NCBI GenBank assembly: GCA_015039465.1
Contig: MU130379.1
Span: forward strand, 688,743-752,742
Length of the DNA stretch: 64,000 nucleotides
Source: Phlegmacium glaucopus
Lineage: Eukaryota; Basidiomycota; Agaricomycetes; Agaricales; Cortinariaceae
Reading direction: 5' to 3'
Position 1 is the first letter of the stretch. Every line of letters begins with the position of its first letter. Below are positions 49,815 through 60,951 of this stretch, piece after piece. A program made the translations under genes and the position numbers. The notes beneath the pieces are model-generated. The model saw only the letters and a program-made list of their open reading frames with translations. It was not told where the DNA came from and did not search any database.

Positions 49815-50041
49815 AACTTAATTTGGTTGATGAAAAGATAAATTTATTATTTGTTTAGACAGAGACAAAAGACAAACAAATAAAAGAGAGAGCGGTACTA
49901 TGATAAAGAGTGACGTGGCATGTACAAATAATGGTAATCTAGTAGGAATGAAATAAAAGAGGGTGGAAGCTCAAAAGATCTGAAGAGAAAGTGAGAAAAA
50001 GGATGATTAAATAAAAAGAAAAGAGTACCTAGTATTCCTCA

Positions 50042-50362
50042 TCATCCTACTAAGACTCCCAGTTGATGCAATGTTGGTAGTGAAGAAGGCGTGATTGAAG
50101 TATAAATAGAAAAAAGAGTTGGCAAAAAAGAATAGGAGGGAATCACTAGTATTTGCTGATTGTGCGCGTTGAATGGAGGAACAATGAGCTCAGAATGATC
50201 AAAGTTGGAAAGGAGGAAGAACTGAATTTCAGCCAGGTCGTTGAGAATTTCATGGTACCCATCTAGAATGGAGCCAACAAGGAAGTTGATTTTGACTTGC
50301 TGACTTTTGAGAGATTGTTTGAAACAGTGGTTGTGGGTGAAGCCTGAATAATGAGAAGGCAT
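50042..50362 (-). CDS. Small antisense open frame downstream of Gypsy-2 pol
   Basis: 106 codons start MPSHYSGFTHNHCFKQSLKS and contain FLVGSILDGYHEILNDLAEI. It lies between pol and the first polypurine tract, a segment that Gypsy-1 lacks. It may be an extra exon of the antisense gene or an unrelated insertion. The family is not recognised. Confidence 0.3.
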   Translation of the reverse strand: MPSHYSGFTHNHCFKQSLKSQQVKINFLVGSILDGYHEILNDLAEIQFFLLSNFDHSELIVPPFNAHNQQILVIPSYSFLPTLFSIYTSITPSSLPTLHQLGVLVG

Positions 50363-50548
50363 GTTGATGATACAAATAAAGTGGGCAGTTTAAAAGATGT
50401 TAGACTGTCAAAGTGTGGAGGAAGTTGTAACATGTCAATGTTGAAACCTTAAAAAGAAGGTGACAACTTGCCACAAAAAATGATAGACAGTTGGGGTGAC
50501 ATAACTAGACTTCATGAATTTCTTTTACAAAAACTGGAGTTTTTAATT

Positions 50549-50566
50549 TCAGTTTGGGGGGGAGAC
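50549..50566 (+). promoter_or_regulatory. First polypurine-tract-like motif of Gypsy-2
   Basis: TCAGTTTGGGGGGGAGAC, preceded by the same AACTGGAGTTTTTAATT word as in Gypsy-1. Confidence 0.5.
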
Positions 50567-50927
50567 TAGTGAACCTTATTACAAAATCACAAAATTAATT
50601 TTTAAACCCAACACAGAAATATAGAAGAGTAGCTCAAAATTGCAGAGGCAAGAGCTTTGAAATGGGAGATTTTCAACCGTGGAAAAACTTCCAATATAAG
50701 CAATTAACACAGTTGAAAATAAAAAGTCATTTGACTTCTAGAAAAAGAAGATTTGTGACAATTTGTAATGTGGGATTATCCAAACAAGGAAGACAGCTAC
50801 AATTGTCTTATATTTCAGAAAAAGAGATGTTCCGAAATATATATAAAAAGGAGAAAACAATTTTATTCATTTTGAATAAAAGAAGTACAAGAAAAGATGA
50901 TAATATTTATAATACCAAAGGCTCTAG

Positions 50928-52225
50928 CTAATTCTGTGGATGTTTAGCTACAGAGGTATTATGAATGACCATTAAGTGGTCAACTACAAGTAGGGAGGCA
51001 CAAATACGCTGACAAAAAGAAACGATTTGATGACGGACGGTGTGTTCAAACTCGACATGACCTTGAGGGTCCTCACAGCCTATTTTGGCCATGATTGAAT
51101 CAGTAATGATGTTCCCAGCATGCTCAATCATGTCAAGATCGGAAGTGGTCAGGAATCTGGTGCGAACATCTAAAAATAAAAAGAAGTTAGTAATCAGATC
51201 AGAAAAGAAGGAGAAGCTGATGAATTTACCGGGATCAGTAACAATTAGATCTGAGTTCAAATAGGCACATGAAATGGGGTTAGCAGGAGTTGGAGCTGGT
51301 TGCTGTTTAGCAAGGACAGTGATGGCCTTAATAAACAAAGGGGAGTGGGTATGCATGCCAGGGACAAGCAAATAAAACATACAATGGAGGGATGCATGGC
51401 ATCATCTAAAAATATGTTTAGAAATAATTAAACACAGTGATCGAGTTTGACAACGCACCATGGTCAATCTCCATCGGAATGGGGTCAATGGAGGTCTAAA
51501 AAAATTAATTTTAAAAACATATTATTAAGACAAAATAAAAAGATTTGAAAGGGGAACAAACCTTTTCCTCAGAAGTAGGTTGTTTGGGTGAAACAATGAC
51601 AGGGACAGTGTTGGGTGACTTTAAAAATGTGGCCACATTGTTGTCAGAGTCAATGAACTCTTTGGAAAGGTGGGGGTGCTTTCCTGGAGTAGTCTAAAAA
51701 TATTATGTCAGTCAGAGTTGTAAAATGGGAAAGTAAGAAAGAGACTTACAGTGGTCTTGATCCATTTGACCTTATCTGGATGTAAGTTGGCAGTGGCAAC
51801 AGAGACTAAAGAGAAATAAATTGTCAGGGACAATTTTAAAAGAAAGGAATAAAAAGAAAGAGACAGACCTTTCTTCACAGAAGAGGCCAGAGAGTCTTTA
51901 ATCCTGGCAACCAATCTGGCAATGTGCGGGGTGTGTTCTGGAAGTCCCACAGCAGGATTTTTAGCTGAAAAATCTTGAACAGCATTTTGAACAGCGGGGG
52001 GGATTTCTTGAAAGAGGGGATGAGCAATGAAGAAAGGAACAAATTCGTTGAAATTAACCTAGGTCATTGGGAATAAATAAGAGATTTATTTTAATGAAAA
52101 ACAAGAAGACAAACAGTTAAAAGTTTGGTGAGAATGGGGGCATTAAAATTCTGGATGGCATTAAAATTTTTGAGGGCCTCGCAAGTATTCTCAGTGTGCT
52201 TTTTGAAATTGGCTTCAGATGGCAT
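50928..52225 (-). CDS. Antisense accessory gene of Gypsy-2 (spliced, hypothetical)
   Basis: The start is ATG at 52225 (MPSEANFKKHTENTCEALKN). Exons follow reading FNEFVPFFIAHPLFQEIPPA with RLVARIKDSLASSVKK (about 52,055-51,870), VSVATANLHPDKVKWIKTT (about 51,807-51,750), GKHPHLSKEFIDSDNNVATF (about 51,690-51,565), SIDPIPMEIDHG (about 51,495-51,460), PGMHTHSPLFIKAITVLAKQ (about 51,380-51,230) and VRTRFLTTSDLDMIEHAGNI with CEDPQGHVEF (51,170-50,928). Donors and acceptors are GT-AG with introns of 45-70 nt. The match to the Gypsy-1 gene is clear at the protein level while intron sequences have diverged, as expected of coding sequence. No function is assigned. Confidence 0.62.
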
Positions 52226-52619
52226 CTTGATAAACCCTACAAAGCCTATACTACCCGGAACAGTGAGAAATAATAAAAGGAGAAAGGATGTCGCTAGGGA
52301 ATGGCAGAAACAGGGGCATTACTAAAAATAGAACACAACCAAATTAGGTCATGGAGACAAGAATGCTCAGAAACTCTGCAAAAGATGTGGTACAGAGTTT
52401 GAAAAGATGAATTAAAATTCAGGAGTAGGGTACACTGTCCATCTTGAGAGATGGAAGGACAGTGACATATGACAAAAAGCTAAAAGTGATGGGGATAGCT
52501 TAGATGTCAAAAATTGGAGTGGAAATAGTGAAGCAGAAAAATATTGGAGCATGTGACATGATGGAAAAATATTGTGTCTTCACGAGGGAATTGTTAGTGA
52601 CTGAGGACAGTTGGTATTT

Positions 52620-52633
52620 CAGTTTGGGGGAGA
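52620..52633 (+). promoter_or_regulatory. Second polypurine tract of Gypsy-2
   Basis: CAGTTTGGGGGAGA comes immediately before the inferred LTR start, in the same context as 41,186-41,198. Confidence 0.55.
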
Positions 52634-53863
52634 TAATATAATTTAAAATTGCATATGCATGGATTTTGCAATTTTTGTCCATCATTTCAGCATTATTAAA
52701 TTAATAATTGCACCCAACTGTTAAATACAACTGATAATTACATAACAGAATTGGAGTTGTATGCCCTACAACTGCTAATTACTGTTTCTGTTGACTCAAA
52801 CACTTAGTAGTTTTTAAATATGGTCAAATGACTATTTATTCACTGCTACAAAATTATATAGTCAAGAGTTAAAACTATAAACTCCATGGTAACTCTATAT
52901 TATACAGAAACAGTACCTAAACACAGGGGGAAAAGTCACACAGAGCATGCCAATGTTTTTATACCATGGGGGAATTGCTCAGAGTTCCAAATAGCACTCA
53001 TATGAGGCCAAACAGTTGAGATTTATACTGTGGGAAAGTTTCAGAGCATTCCAAAAATCATCAGAAATTATACAATAAATGATAAACATATGAAACAAAT
53101 ATAACTCTGGGCTCGGAGTTGATGAGGGAGTGGTAATAATTAATCACAAACCCAGAGTAGCCCAGAGTATCAATCAATTAATCTACCTGTCTCTGGCAGC
53201 TGTATCATTTGTTTCAAATAATTGTATAAAGACTTTTCTAGCTATTGTTACATTCCGTCATACGTTACTCCAGTCCGACTCTGTCAGAGTTGTTTCCGGT
53301 AGTCCGTACTCCGTTCCAGTACTTTCCCTTGTTTCCGGTTCTACTCCTCCTATGTCCAACTCTGAGACTTCTCCGTATCATTCCAACTCTTCCAACAATA
53401 CTCCAAACCCATTACCACACCTTCGCCATAACAACTATTTCTTTGTCATCACTTTCCCACTATCAGTCAGCACACCAGCCATGGATTATTCACCCAAGAA
53501 TGCAGGACCTTTTCCAGGAGCAGAACGCAGCACTTATATTTATATTCTATATTTCGGTTGCAATTCCTTTTATATTTAAAGTACTCAAACTTGTATGTTT
53601 TCCCTCAGATCAAATATCAACCTAGTTTCCTCCTCCTAGTCATCCTCTAAGTTCCAGCAACTTCCGGTTCCACTCTGTTCCATTCTTACTCCGAAATTAG
53701 GACACGAAGGTTTAGGGTAGCACAGCACATACACTGAGGCTATAGTCCTTTCCCGTTCCATGGTTCCGTTCCGATCAGACTCCATCTGATCTGGTTTCAC
53801 TCCGATGTTTTCCCTTTGTTCTAAACTTAACAGTATATTCGAACTGCTCAACCCACTCCTTCT

Positions 53864-55920
53864 ATGCTAACTTGTTCTAAAACTTCAAAAAATCCATTAC
53901 CGATACAAGAAAATATGTCCCATGAGCACTCCCCCACCAGGCAGACTCCGGTGCCCGATGTAGTCGAAGAGGCTAGTCATATTGATGAACCTCGGAGTAC
54001 TATGGACGATGTTGAGTCTCCATCTATTCCTTTCAATCAACTCATTTCCACTTTGAATTCCCTTAGGAAATCTTCAGCCAAGTCTGATTCGGCTAGCAGA
54101 CTTAGAGAGCCTGAACCCTTCATGGGTAAGGACCCTAAGAAACTGAAAGCTTTCTTTTCCAGTGTAGGCTCTATTTCTGGAGCTCTTCTGACACATTCCG
54201 AGACGACTCCAAGTGAGTAACATTTGCTCTGTCCTATCTCTGGGACGTTGATAGGATCCATATAGCCTCTAGGTTCGTAAACTGGTTATTTTTGCGATTT
54301 AACAACTTCGCAGTATACGCGGATGCCTCGCGGGTACCAACTTCACTCACACTCTCATTCGCGGTTGTCGCACATCCTTCACACATCACACAACATGATA
54401 TAGGCCTCGCATAACCTTCGCACATCACTCCTACGACCTTCGTAACTATCCAACGCACCCCCATTCCTCTTCGCACTTCATACTTCGACGTATCTTCAGC
54501 TTTCTCTATCAATACCGGACTTGACCATTTCTTTCCTTCGCAACCACATCTTCACACAGCTTCTCTTTAATCTCGCGGTCTTTCACGGCTCGCATACGCA
54601 TCCCTTTCACTGGTTTGATCATGGTCCGTGTTGTTCTCAACTTAATTTCTTTTAACTTTCCATATATATTATTATTTTATCATCTCCTTCGAAACAGGAG
54701 GTCATTCAACTGACCTCCTTACTCATCACTTCTATTTTTATTCTATCCCCTATTCCTTCGTTACCAAACTACTGGGCTCATGTGACTTTGCATTAGCTCA
54801 ATTTTTACATTACTGTTTCGCATACCCGCACCTGGCTTAGCTTGTTACTCTTGTATTAAGTACCTGTAGCAAGTAGGAGGGAAGGGGAACAAGAGACGGC
54901 CAGAGTTTTGATCCCATAAACTTTGCAGCAACGTTCTAAGTCAATAGTCTCATCCTTCAAGCTACTTCGCAAACCGCGTTATCATTCGCAAACTTTGCTA
55001 TCCTCGCGGTCTATTCTTCTTGCGTATTTCAATACCGCGGACTTCTCTTTAAATTCTATCGAGGAAATCTACATTAACCCCTCTGAACTACGTTACTACT
55101 TGCGGTCTGATCCCACTGCAGGTACATCAACGTTGCTCAGGAATGGTTTGAACCTGGAATTTCCGGGTTCACCAACGAACCTCCGTCTTGGCTTGAAGAT
55201 TGGGATCTCTTTGTGGACGAGCTCCAATCCAACTTCGGCCCTTTCGACGAATCCGCCGATGTAGAACACAAACTCACGACTCTCCGAATAAAGAATGGCC
55301 AATGTATCTCCAATTACTTAGTCCGGTTCAACTCCTTAGCAGTCCGCTGTACCTGGGGCGAGCCCGCTCTGAGGTATAGGTTTTACGAAGGTTTACCTTC
55401 CCGACTCAAGGATGAAATTACCAAAGGAGACGGCAAACCCCGGACCTTGGCCGCAATGCGACAAAAAGCTTAAAGTGCTGATGCTCGGCATTGGGAACGT
55501 ATGCAAGAACGTTCTCGAGAAACCATCCCTGGCCAGCAACAAAATCCTCCAAAGCCTCCTACTCCTTCTTCATCCTCCTCCAATCCATCTTCCATTCCTT
55601 CCTCCACTTCCGGAAAACAGCCTCGGCCTTCGGACAAAAATTCCGCTAAGCCTGCAGACTCTGGTAATGTTACCGCTCCTACAGTTCCCAATCTGGAAGG
55701 TAAGCTGGACTCGCAGGGTAGACTTACCCAGCAAGAAAGGCAACGCCAGATGGATAATAAACTCTGTCTTTTTTGTGGCAAGTCCGGTCATTGTATTTCT
55801 GACTGTAACTTAGCCAAGGCAAGCTCCGCTAAAGGCCAAGCCTCTACCATTTCCATTTCCGTTCCTGACTCCGTTCCGGCTATGCCGAAGGACTCCGGTT
55901 TGGAGAAGGAAAAAGACTAA
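53864..55920 (+). pseudogene. Gypsy-3 gag, interrupted and frameshifted
   Basis: The N-terminal part (53864-54210) reaches LREPEPFMGKDPKKLKAF, the start of the retrotransposon gag domain. A 1-nt shift then breaks the frame (the expected continuation FQCRLYFWSSSDTFRDD is in the next frame), and a TGA precedes VTFALSYLWDV. The solo LTR interrupts at ACGT. After it gag resumes AQEWFEPGISGFTNEPPSW, then EHKLTTLRIKNGQCISNYLV. The C-terminal part carries a zinc knuckle CLFCGKSGHCISDC (C-X2-C-X4-H-X4-C, about 55,770-55,810), preceded by a Ser/Pro-rich linker in another frame. It is non-functional. Confidence 0.85.
54249..55129 (+). mobile_element. Solo LTR, Gypsy-4 family, inside Gypsy-3 gag
   Basis: This 881-bp element has ends TGATAGGATCC and GGTACATCA, flanked by ACGT (54245-54248 and 55130-55133). 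It is highly similar to the 5' LTR of Gypsy-4 (60952-61821). Removal with one ACGT restores the gag frame YLWDVAQEWF. It contains a 9-bp-stem hairpin at 54696-54719 (AGGAGGTCA/TGACCTCCT). Confidence 0.9.
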
Positions 55921-56761
55921 GCAACTCGCTGGTTGCAGCACAGACGGTGATTTGCGACAGCCCCTGTGCTGAATTTGTTGCATTCCTATGCAATAGTCTC
56001 TCCAGATACCCACATGGTTTTTTGTTTCTCTTCTTTTTCTTCATTTTCCGAATCTCAGCTTTTCCATTTCTTCCATCTCTGCTTTTCCTTTTCTTCCAAT
56101 TATTTTCGGATTCCTCCACTTTTCCTTTTCTTCCAATTATTTTTGGATTCCTCCGCTTTTCCCTTTCTTCTGATTATTTTTGGATTCCTCTGATGAGATT
56201 CCATTTTATTATGGCTCATCTCCGGGCATGTTTACCCATGCTACCATTGGTTCTGTTCTTGTTTCTGTTCAGTTTGCTTGTGGTTCCGTCCACTAAATCC
56301 GGGTTTTATTAAAAACCAAGCTGGATTCAGATTTTCCTCCTGTACTTGGGCTTGACTAGCTCACCCTACATAATCCGTTGATTGACTGGGTCGATAGCAG
56401 TGTAACTTTCCAAGGCCGTATTTTTATCCTTCCAGTTCCCATTTCCGTTTCTACCTAGGCCCCTTGTCCGGTATTTGACATTATTATGTCCGATATGGGT
56501 TCCGTGAAATCAGAGGATAAAACTCCTCTTGATGTTATTCCGGGACCACTTTCCATCCTTTTTCCGTTTGTTCCGAAGTCTTTGATCACTCCTAGATTTT
56601 CCTTAGTGTCTGCTGCAGCTTACATAAGGGCAATCTGTTCCAAAGGAGCCAATGCTTTGCTGTTCCATTCATTCCGGTTGAGGTTGCTAGTTGTTCTGCA
56701 GCGGCCTCAACCACATCTTCCTATCCTGTCTGGGAAGTTGTTCCGGACTCGCACCACATGT

Positions 56762-57728
56762 TCACGTTCCGAAGCCAAACATCGTGCAACTCCCTGCCCT
56801 GTCCTGTCCCCGGGACTCAATCCTCATGGATTTCTTTGACCACCTTGCGGTCTCTGAACCGCTTTCCAAAAAACATTTCATGTTCATTCCGGCATACAAC
56901 ACCACCTCTTCCACTCCCTTGTTTCCCTTTCCATCCCATTGCTTTTCCATTCGTTTCCTTGTTTCTCCGTTCCCTTCCATGTCTTTTCCGTCCTCCATCA
57001 CCATCCGTATTCCCTCCTGCGTCTCTGCCAACTTCCTCAATATATCTCCTATCATCTCCAGCCCCTCCGTCAATCTCTCCATCCCATCCATCTCCTTTTC
57101 CTTCGCTTTGCCTTTTCCTTTGTTTCTGACCTTCTCTGCCAGCATTTCCACCGCCACCATCCTCTTTTTTCCTCCGACTATGCTGCAGTGCTTTTTCAGC
57201 TGGTAGCACCTCCAGCACCCGGGCCCCCGCATCTTTCCATGGCATATAGTGCCTGTGCCTGTACATTGGGCACAGGGCTGGCCGGTTTTCCTCCATGGTC
57301 AGAGTTACTTGTTCCTGTGATTGGTTTTAGTATTGTGTTTCCCTTTTTTACCAAATTTCACTTACTTTGTTATTTAACTTTCTTTTCTTCAGGACACTGG
57401 GCCCCACCTCCATCCCGTTGTCTTCCTGTTCTTCTTCTACTTCTTCATCATCTATGTCGATGACCTCCACTTCTTTCCTCCTCTGCTCCTCTGCCTTTTG
57501 AACCCGCTGCATCTCCAGCAGTTTCCGCTGCTGCTCCTCCCTGCTCTTCCTTTCTGCTTCGACCCTCTTCTGCTCTGCTTCTACTCGTTGTCTCTCCACC
57601 TCCGTCTCTGCCTTCAGTCTCTCCTCCTCCTCCTCTAGCCTCCGGGCTTCCTCAATCTCCGCTTCTTCCCACTTCTCCTCCTCCTCCCGTTCCGCCGATG
57701 CTCTCGTGCTTCTTTGAGCCTTGCTCAT
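56762..57728 (-). CDS. Antisense gene of Gypsy-3: coiled coil plus cysteine-rich motif
   Basis: The start is ATG at 57728 (MSKAQRSTRASAEREEEEKW). Exon 1 is a long charged coiled coil (EEARRLEEEEERLKAETEVE) and ends near 57,370 at a GTAAGT donor after KLNNK. The next exon, in the frame with most family-like content, reads PCAQCTGTGTICHGKM, then PGCWRCYQLKKHCS, six cysteines in two C-X2-C-X5-7-C groups. It continues into a helical segment (GLEMIGDILRKLAETQEGIR) ending near 56,762. The exact acceptor is unclear because the simplest one lands in another frame. Such coiled-coil/Cys proteins recur, as I recall, in mushroom repeats; function unknown. The gene occupies the position where pol would be. 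Confidence 0.55.
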
Positions 57729-58925
57729 TGCGAAGCAGGGGGAGGGAGGAGCCAGCTTTGTTGTTGGAACTCATAGTGTTTGTGTTGTAGAGGATGGTGG
57801 TTTAGGAAGTTATCCAAAGTGAAGAATCTCCACGAGTCTCCGATGGTCTTTATACCACGCCAACCTCGCATGGACCATCACGTGGCCTCGAGGGTCTCGG
57901 CCTTGACAGGGAGGTACTGTTACATTCCATCATATGTTACTCCGGTCCAACTCTGTTGGAGTTGTTTCCGGTAGTCCATACTCCATTCCAGTACTTTCCC
58001 TTGTTTCCGGTTCTACTCCTCCTACGTCCAACTCTGAGACTTCTCTGTATCATTCCAACTCTTCCAACAATACTCCAAACCCATTACCACACCTTCGCCA
58101 TAACAACTATTTCTTTGTCATCACTTTCCCACTATCAGTCAGCACACCAGCCATGGATTATTCACCCAAGAATGCAGGACCTTTTCCGGGAGCAGAACGC
58201 AGCACTTATATTTATATTCTATATTTCGGTTGCAAGTCCTTTTATATTTAAAGTACTTGAACTTGTATGTTTTCCCTCAGTTCAAATATCAACCTAGTTT
58301 CCTCCTCCTAGTCATCCTCTAAGTTCCAGCAACTTCCAGTTCCACTCTGTTCTGTTCTTACTCCGAAATTAGGACACAAAGGTTTAGGGTAGCACAGCAC
58401 ATACACTGAGGCTATAGTCCTTTCCCGTTCCATGGTTCCGTTCCGATCAGACTCCATCCGATCTGGTTTTACTCCGATGTTTTCCCTTTGTTCTAAACTT
58501 AACAGCTATTTCCTCTCGTATAAATATTTGTATGTATATCAAGGTACCCAGAATTGTAGTTACAGTAGATTTTAGTACTTCTTGCTTTCCCCTCCCCACA
58601 CTTACTATTGAGTACAGCTCTGAACCAGTGCTGGAAATTGGTAAGTGGGTCAAGGAAAATAGACTATTAAATTCTCAGAGGTGTATAAGAGTTGTAGAAA
58701 TATTATTTGATTTATCCTAAGTCAATTATATTTGAGTACAAGCTTTTGTGACTTTGTCACAGTGTCACAGAGAGCTTGTGAGTGTTGTTGAGGTGTTGAG
58801 TTGGTGTTTTTGTTAGCAAGGGGACAAGAGTTCCTTTAGTGTATGCAATTTTATTGTGTTAGTCACAGCAAGGGTACAGGATTTCCCTTAGTGTGTGCAA
58901 TCTTGGTTGTTTAAGTCACATTAGG

Positions 58926-59364
58926 CCCAGTCAAAATCGGATCGGATGTGGCCAAGAATGATCGAGAATGATCGTTGATAACATATTTTATCACTCAATC
59001 TATGAGAAATGATATTTTTGACACATTAACTTGATTTTCGAGCTGGGCAGAACGAGATGGTGCGAGTCCCCACGTCATTTCTAGATTTCTCTCAATCCAT
59101 TATTTTTGACCATAAATATTTTTCCATTGGGTAAGAATGAGAAACATCGAGAAAACATAATTATATTGAGCACACGTCAAATATAGTAATAATGTCTAAA
59201 AATAGATGGTCTCCTGCCCCACAACAAACCACATTATATCTGAATCAGCGGCCCAATGCTGCAAGTCTCTGTTAATATGATCAGTATACGTGCCAATACA
59301 GCTTAGGCTGAACTTACCAGCTGCTTAGACCATTCAATATAATTCTGAAATACAGTCAATACAA
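58926..59364. other. Spacer, no gene recognised
   Basis: AT-rich sequence with imperfect GAATGATCGA-type repeats near 58,955-58,975 and nothing coding. It lies between the end of the Gypsy-2 LTR and the 3' end of the minus-strand gene. Confidence 0.4.
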
Positions 59365-60951
59365 TTATGTACTGGCAGAGGCATATTGGATATGCACCTT
59401 CTTTTCCTCCTCAGGCAATGCATCCCAGTGATGGTCAAACTCTTCAGTGGTTCCACCCACTGCTGGCACCCAATCTCGAGCACAAAGATTCCTGGATAAA
59501 TAAGCAAAACATATTTGATTCATATGTGAATTAGCTTACTTCGGTGTATTCAAATTTGTGGTGCGCTTTTTTGTTGCCAGCTTCTTCTTTGTTATAATGG
59601 TGTCAGCTGTGACCCCGATTCCACAGTCAAGCGGTAAAGCACTTGAGGTGACAGCCACAGGGGTGTCACTAGTCATGGTAGTTATTGTAGATGGGGCAAC
59701 CGTGGTCACAGTAGTAGGGATAGTCGTTGCAGAGGAGGCTGCAGAGGTTGTAGTGGTGTTGGCGGTAATTGTAGCCAATGCAGCTGGGATGGCCATGGTA
59801 CCAGACACGGTCATCACAGAGAAAGTTACAGTGGCATCGGTGGTGGTCGATGTCATTCCAGATGGGACAGCCATGGCAACAGGCAAAGTCATCGCAGAAG
59901 TCGCAGCGGTGGCTGAAGCCGTTCCAGATGGAACAGCCACGGTAACAGGCATAGCTGTCGCAGGGCTGACAATGGCATCGGAGGTGGTCAAAGTCATTCC
60001 AGATGAGGCAGCCGTGGTGGCAGGTATAGTCCTCTCAGCGGTGAGATCAACGTCAGAGGTGGCCAAAGTCATTCCATATGGGACAGCCACGGTAACAGGC
60101 ATAGTCATTGTGGAGGTCACAGTGCCATCGGAGGTGGCCAAAGGTATTCCGCATGGGACAGCCACGGCAACGGGCAGAGTCAGAGCGTCATTAGAGGTGG
60201 CCAAAGGCATTCCGGATGGTACATCCATGGTAACAGGCAGGGTCATCATAAAGGAGCTTGCAGTGGTGTCGGAGGTGACCAAAGTCAGTCCAGATGGTAC
60301 ATCCATGGTAACGTCAGTGAGAGGGATAGTCATTGTAGGGGTCACAACAGCATCCCTGGTGGCCTTGGCGTCGGTTTCTGCTATAACATTGGGGAGCGGA
60401 ATGTCAGGGGTAGTGGCAGAGAGGTTCGTCACCAATGAATCCAATTTGCTCGCATCCACCATAGTGAGTGAATTTTAATCTATACATAGCGGTAGGGAAC
60501 AATCATAACAATCATATTAGGGATGTACTGACCTGGAAACTGCTCATATCAACCTCCATATTGGCCAATCCAGAGAGATGAGGATTGATTTTTGGTTTCT
60601 TTGCAGGAGGTTCATCAGGTCGCTGCATATTGGGACGCTTCTGGTTCAAAGCTGCACCTGTATCTGTATCTTCCTGCTCGTATTTCATCAAAGCCTTTTG
60701 AGAAGTTTCAGACCAATTTTTGTACCAAGACGGATAGTTATCTGTAGCAATCTGATCAGCCTTCCAATCAAGGTCGTACAACGCAAGCTCAGGAAATCTT
60801 TGACGCATTTCACGGCAATACACTTGTGACAACTTAACGCCAGCTTTCCCCCAGGAAAGCGGCAGTCCTCCCTTATTTGCCATGTGTACCCAAATCAACC
60901 TTGCGTATCGGCGCATTTCAGTCGCTTTGTGGCCATCAACAACAGTACCGT
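59365..60951 (-). pseudogene. Repeat-associated hypothetical gene, 5' end cut by the Gypsy-4 LTR
   Basis: Three minus-strand pieces are supported. The first, 60951-60540, reads GTVVDGHKATEMRRYARLIW and PLSWGKAGVKLSQVYCREMR and ends in a PPAKKPKINP nuclear-signal-like segment. The second, 60462-59536, is a Thr/Ser/Val-rich region built from about 8 degenerate repeats of roughly 30 residues around PVTVAVPSGMTLATSD and ends KKKLATKKRTTN. The third, about 59,492-59,365, reads NLCARDWVPAVGGTTEEFDH and ends at a stop after YASAST. The LTR replaces the N-terminus and by chance supplies an in-frame ATG (MDPIN). From memory the protein family is common in Agaricomycete genomes; no function is known. 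Confidence 0.6.
59560..60380 (-). repeat. Degenerate coding tandem repeat, about 75-100 bp units
   Basis: The minus strand repeats a unit encoding VPSGMTLATSD plus a variable linker about eight times. Because of the Thr/Val/Ala bias, the opposite strand is also open over the same span; that frame is a by-product. Confidence 0.65.

Larger units (their letters stand above)
53246..58504 (+). mobile_element. Gypsy-3: LTR retrotransposon with both LTRs, pol deleted
   Basis: The LTRs are 53246-53832 and 57918-58504, both 587 bp, beginning TGTTACATTCC and ending CTAAACTTAACA. GCTAT flanks both sides (53241-53245 and 58505-58509). The interior has gag, a fragment of the protease region (NPLIDWVDSSVTF near 56,380), and a minus-strand gene, but no RT or integrase. 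No tRNA-type primer-binding site starting TGG is visible just after the 5' LTR. A solo LTR (54249-55129) sits in gag. The LTRs are very similar, so insertion is fairly recent and mobilisation must have been in trans. Confidence 0.92.
52634..58925 (+). mobile_element. 3' LTR of Gypsy-2, split by Gypsy-3
   Basis: The LTR runs 52634-53245, is interrupted at GCTAT by Gypsy-3, and resumes at 58510. The first part matches the start of the Gypsy-1 LTR (TGCATGGATTTTGCAATTTT; CCCTACAACTGCTAATTA). The second part matches its tandem-repeat-bearing end (TAGTGTATGCAATTTTATTG near 58,840). The right boundary near 58,925 is uncertain. Confidence 0.65.

Noticed and set aside
53833..53860. Primer-binding site for Gypsy-3
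   Set aside because: The sequence after the 5' LTR (GTATATTCGAACTGC) has no TGG start complementary to a tRNA 3' end. Self-priming or decay is possible, but nothing can be shown.
55947..56312. Phe-rich open frames after Gypsy-3 gag
   Set aside because: They come from tandem TTTTCCTTTTCTTCC-type sequence, which is low complexity and open in two frames.
59558..60478. 306-codon + strand open frame rich in Val and Ala
   Set aside because: It is the exact opposite strand of the Thr/Ser/Val repeat gene. The minus strand has the recognisable KKKLATKKRTT tail and flanking exons; the plus frame is a compositional mirror.
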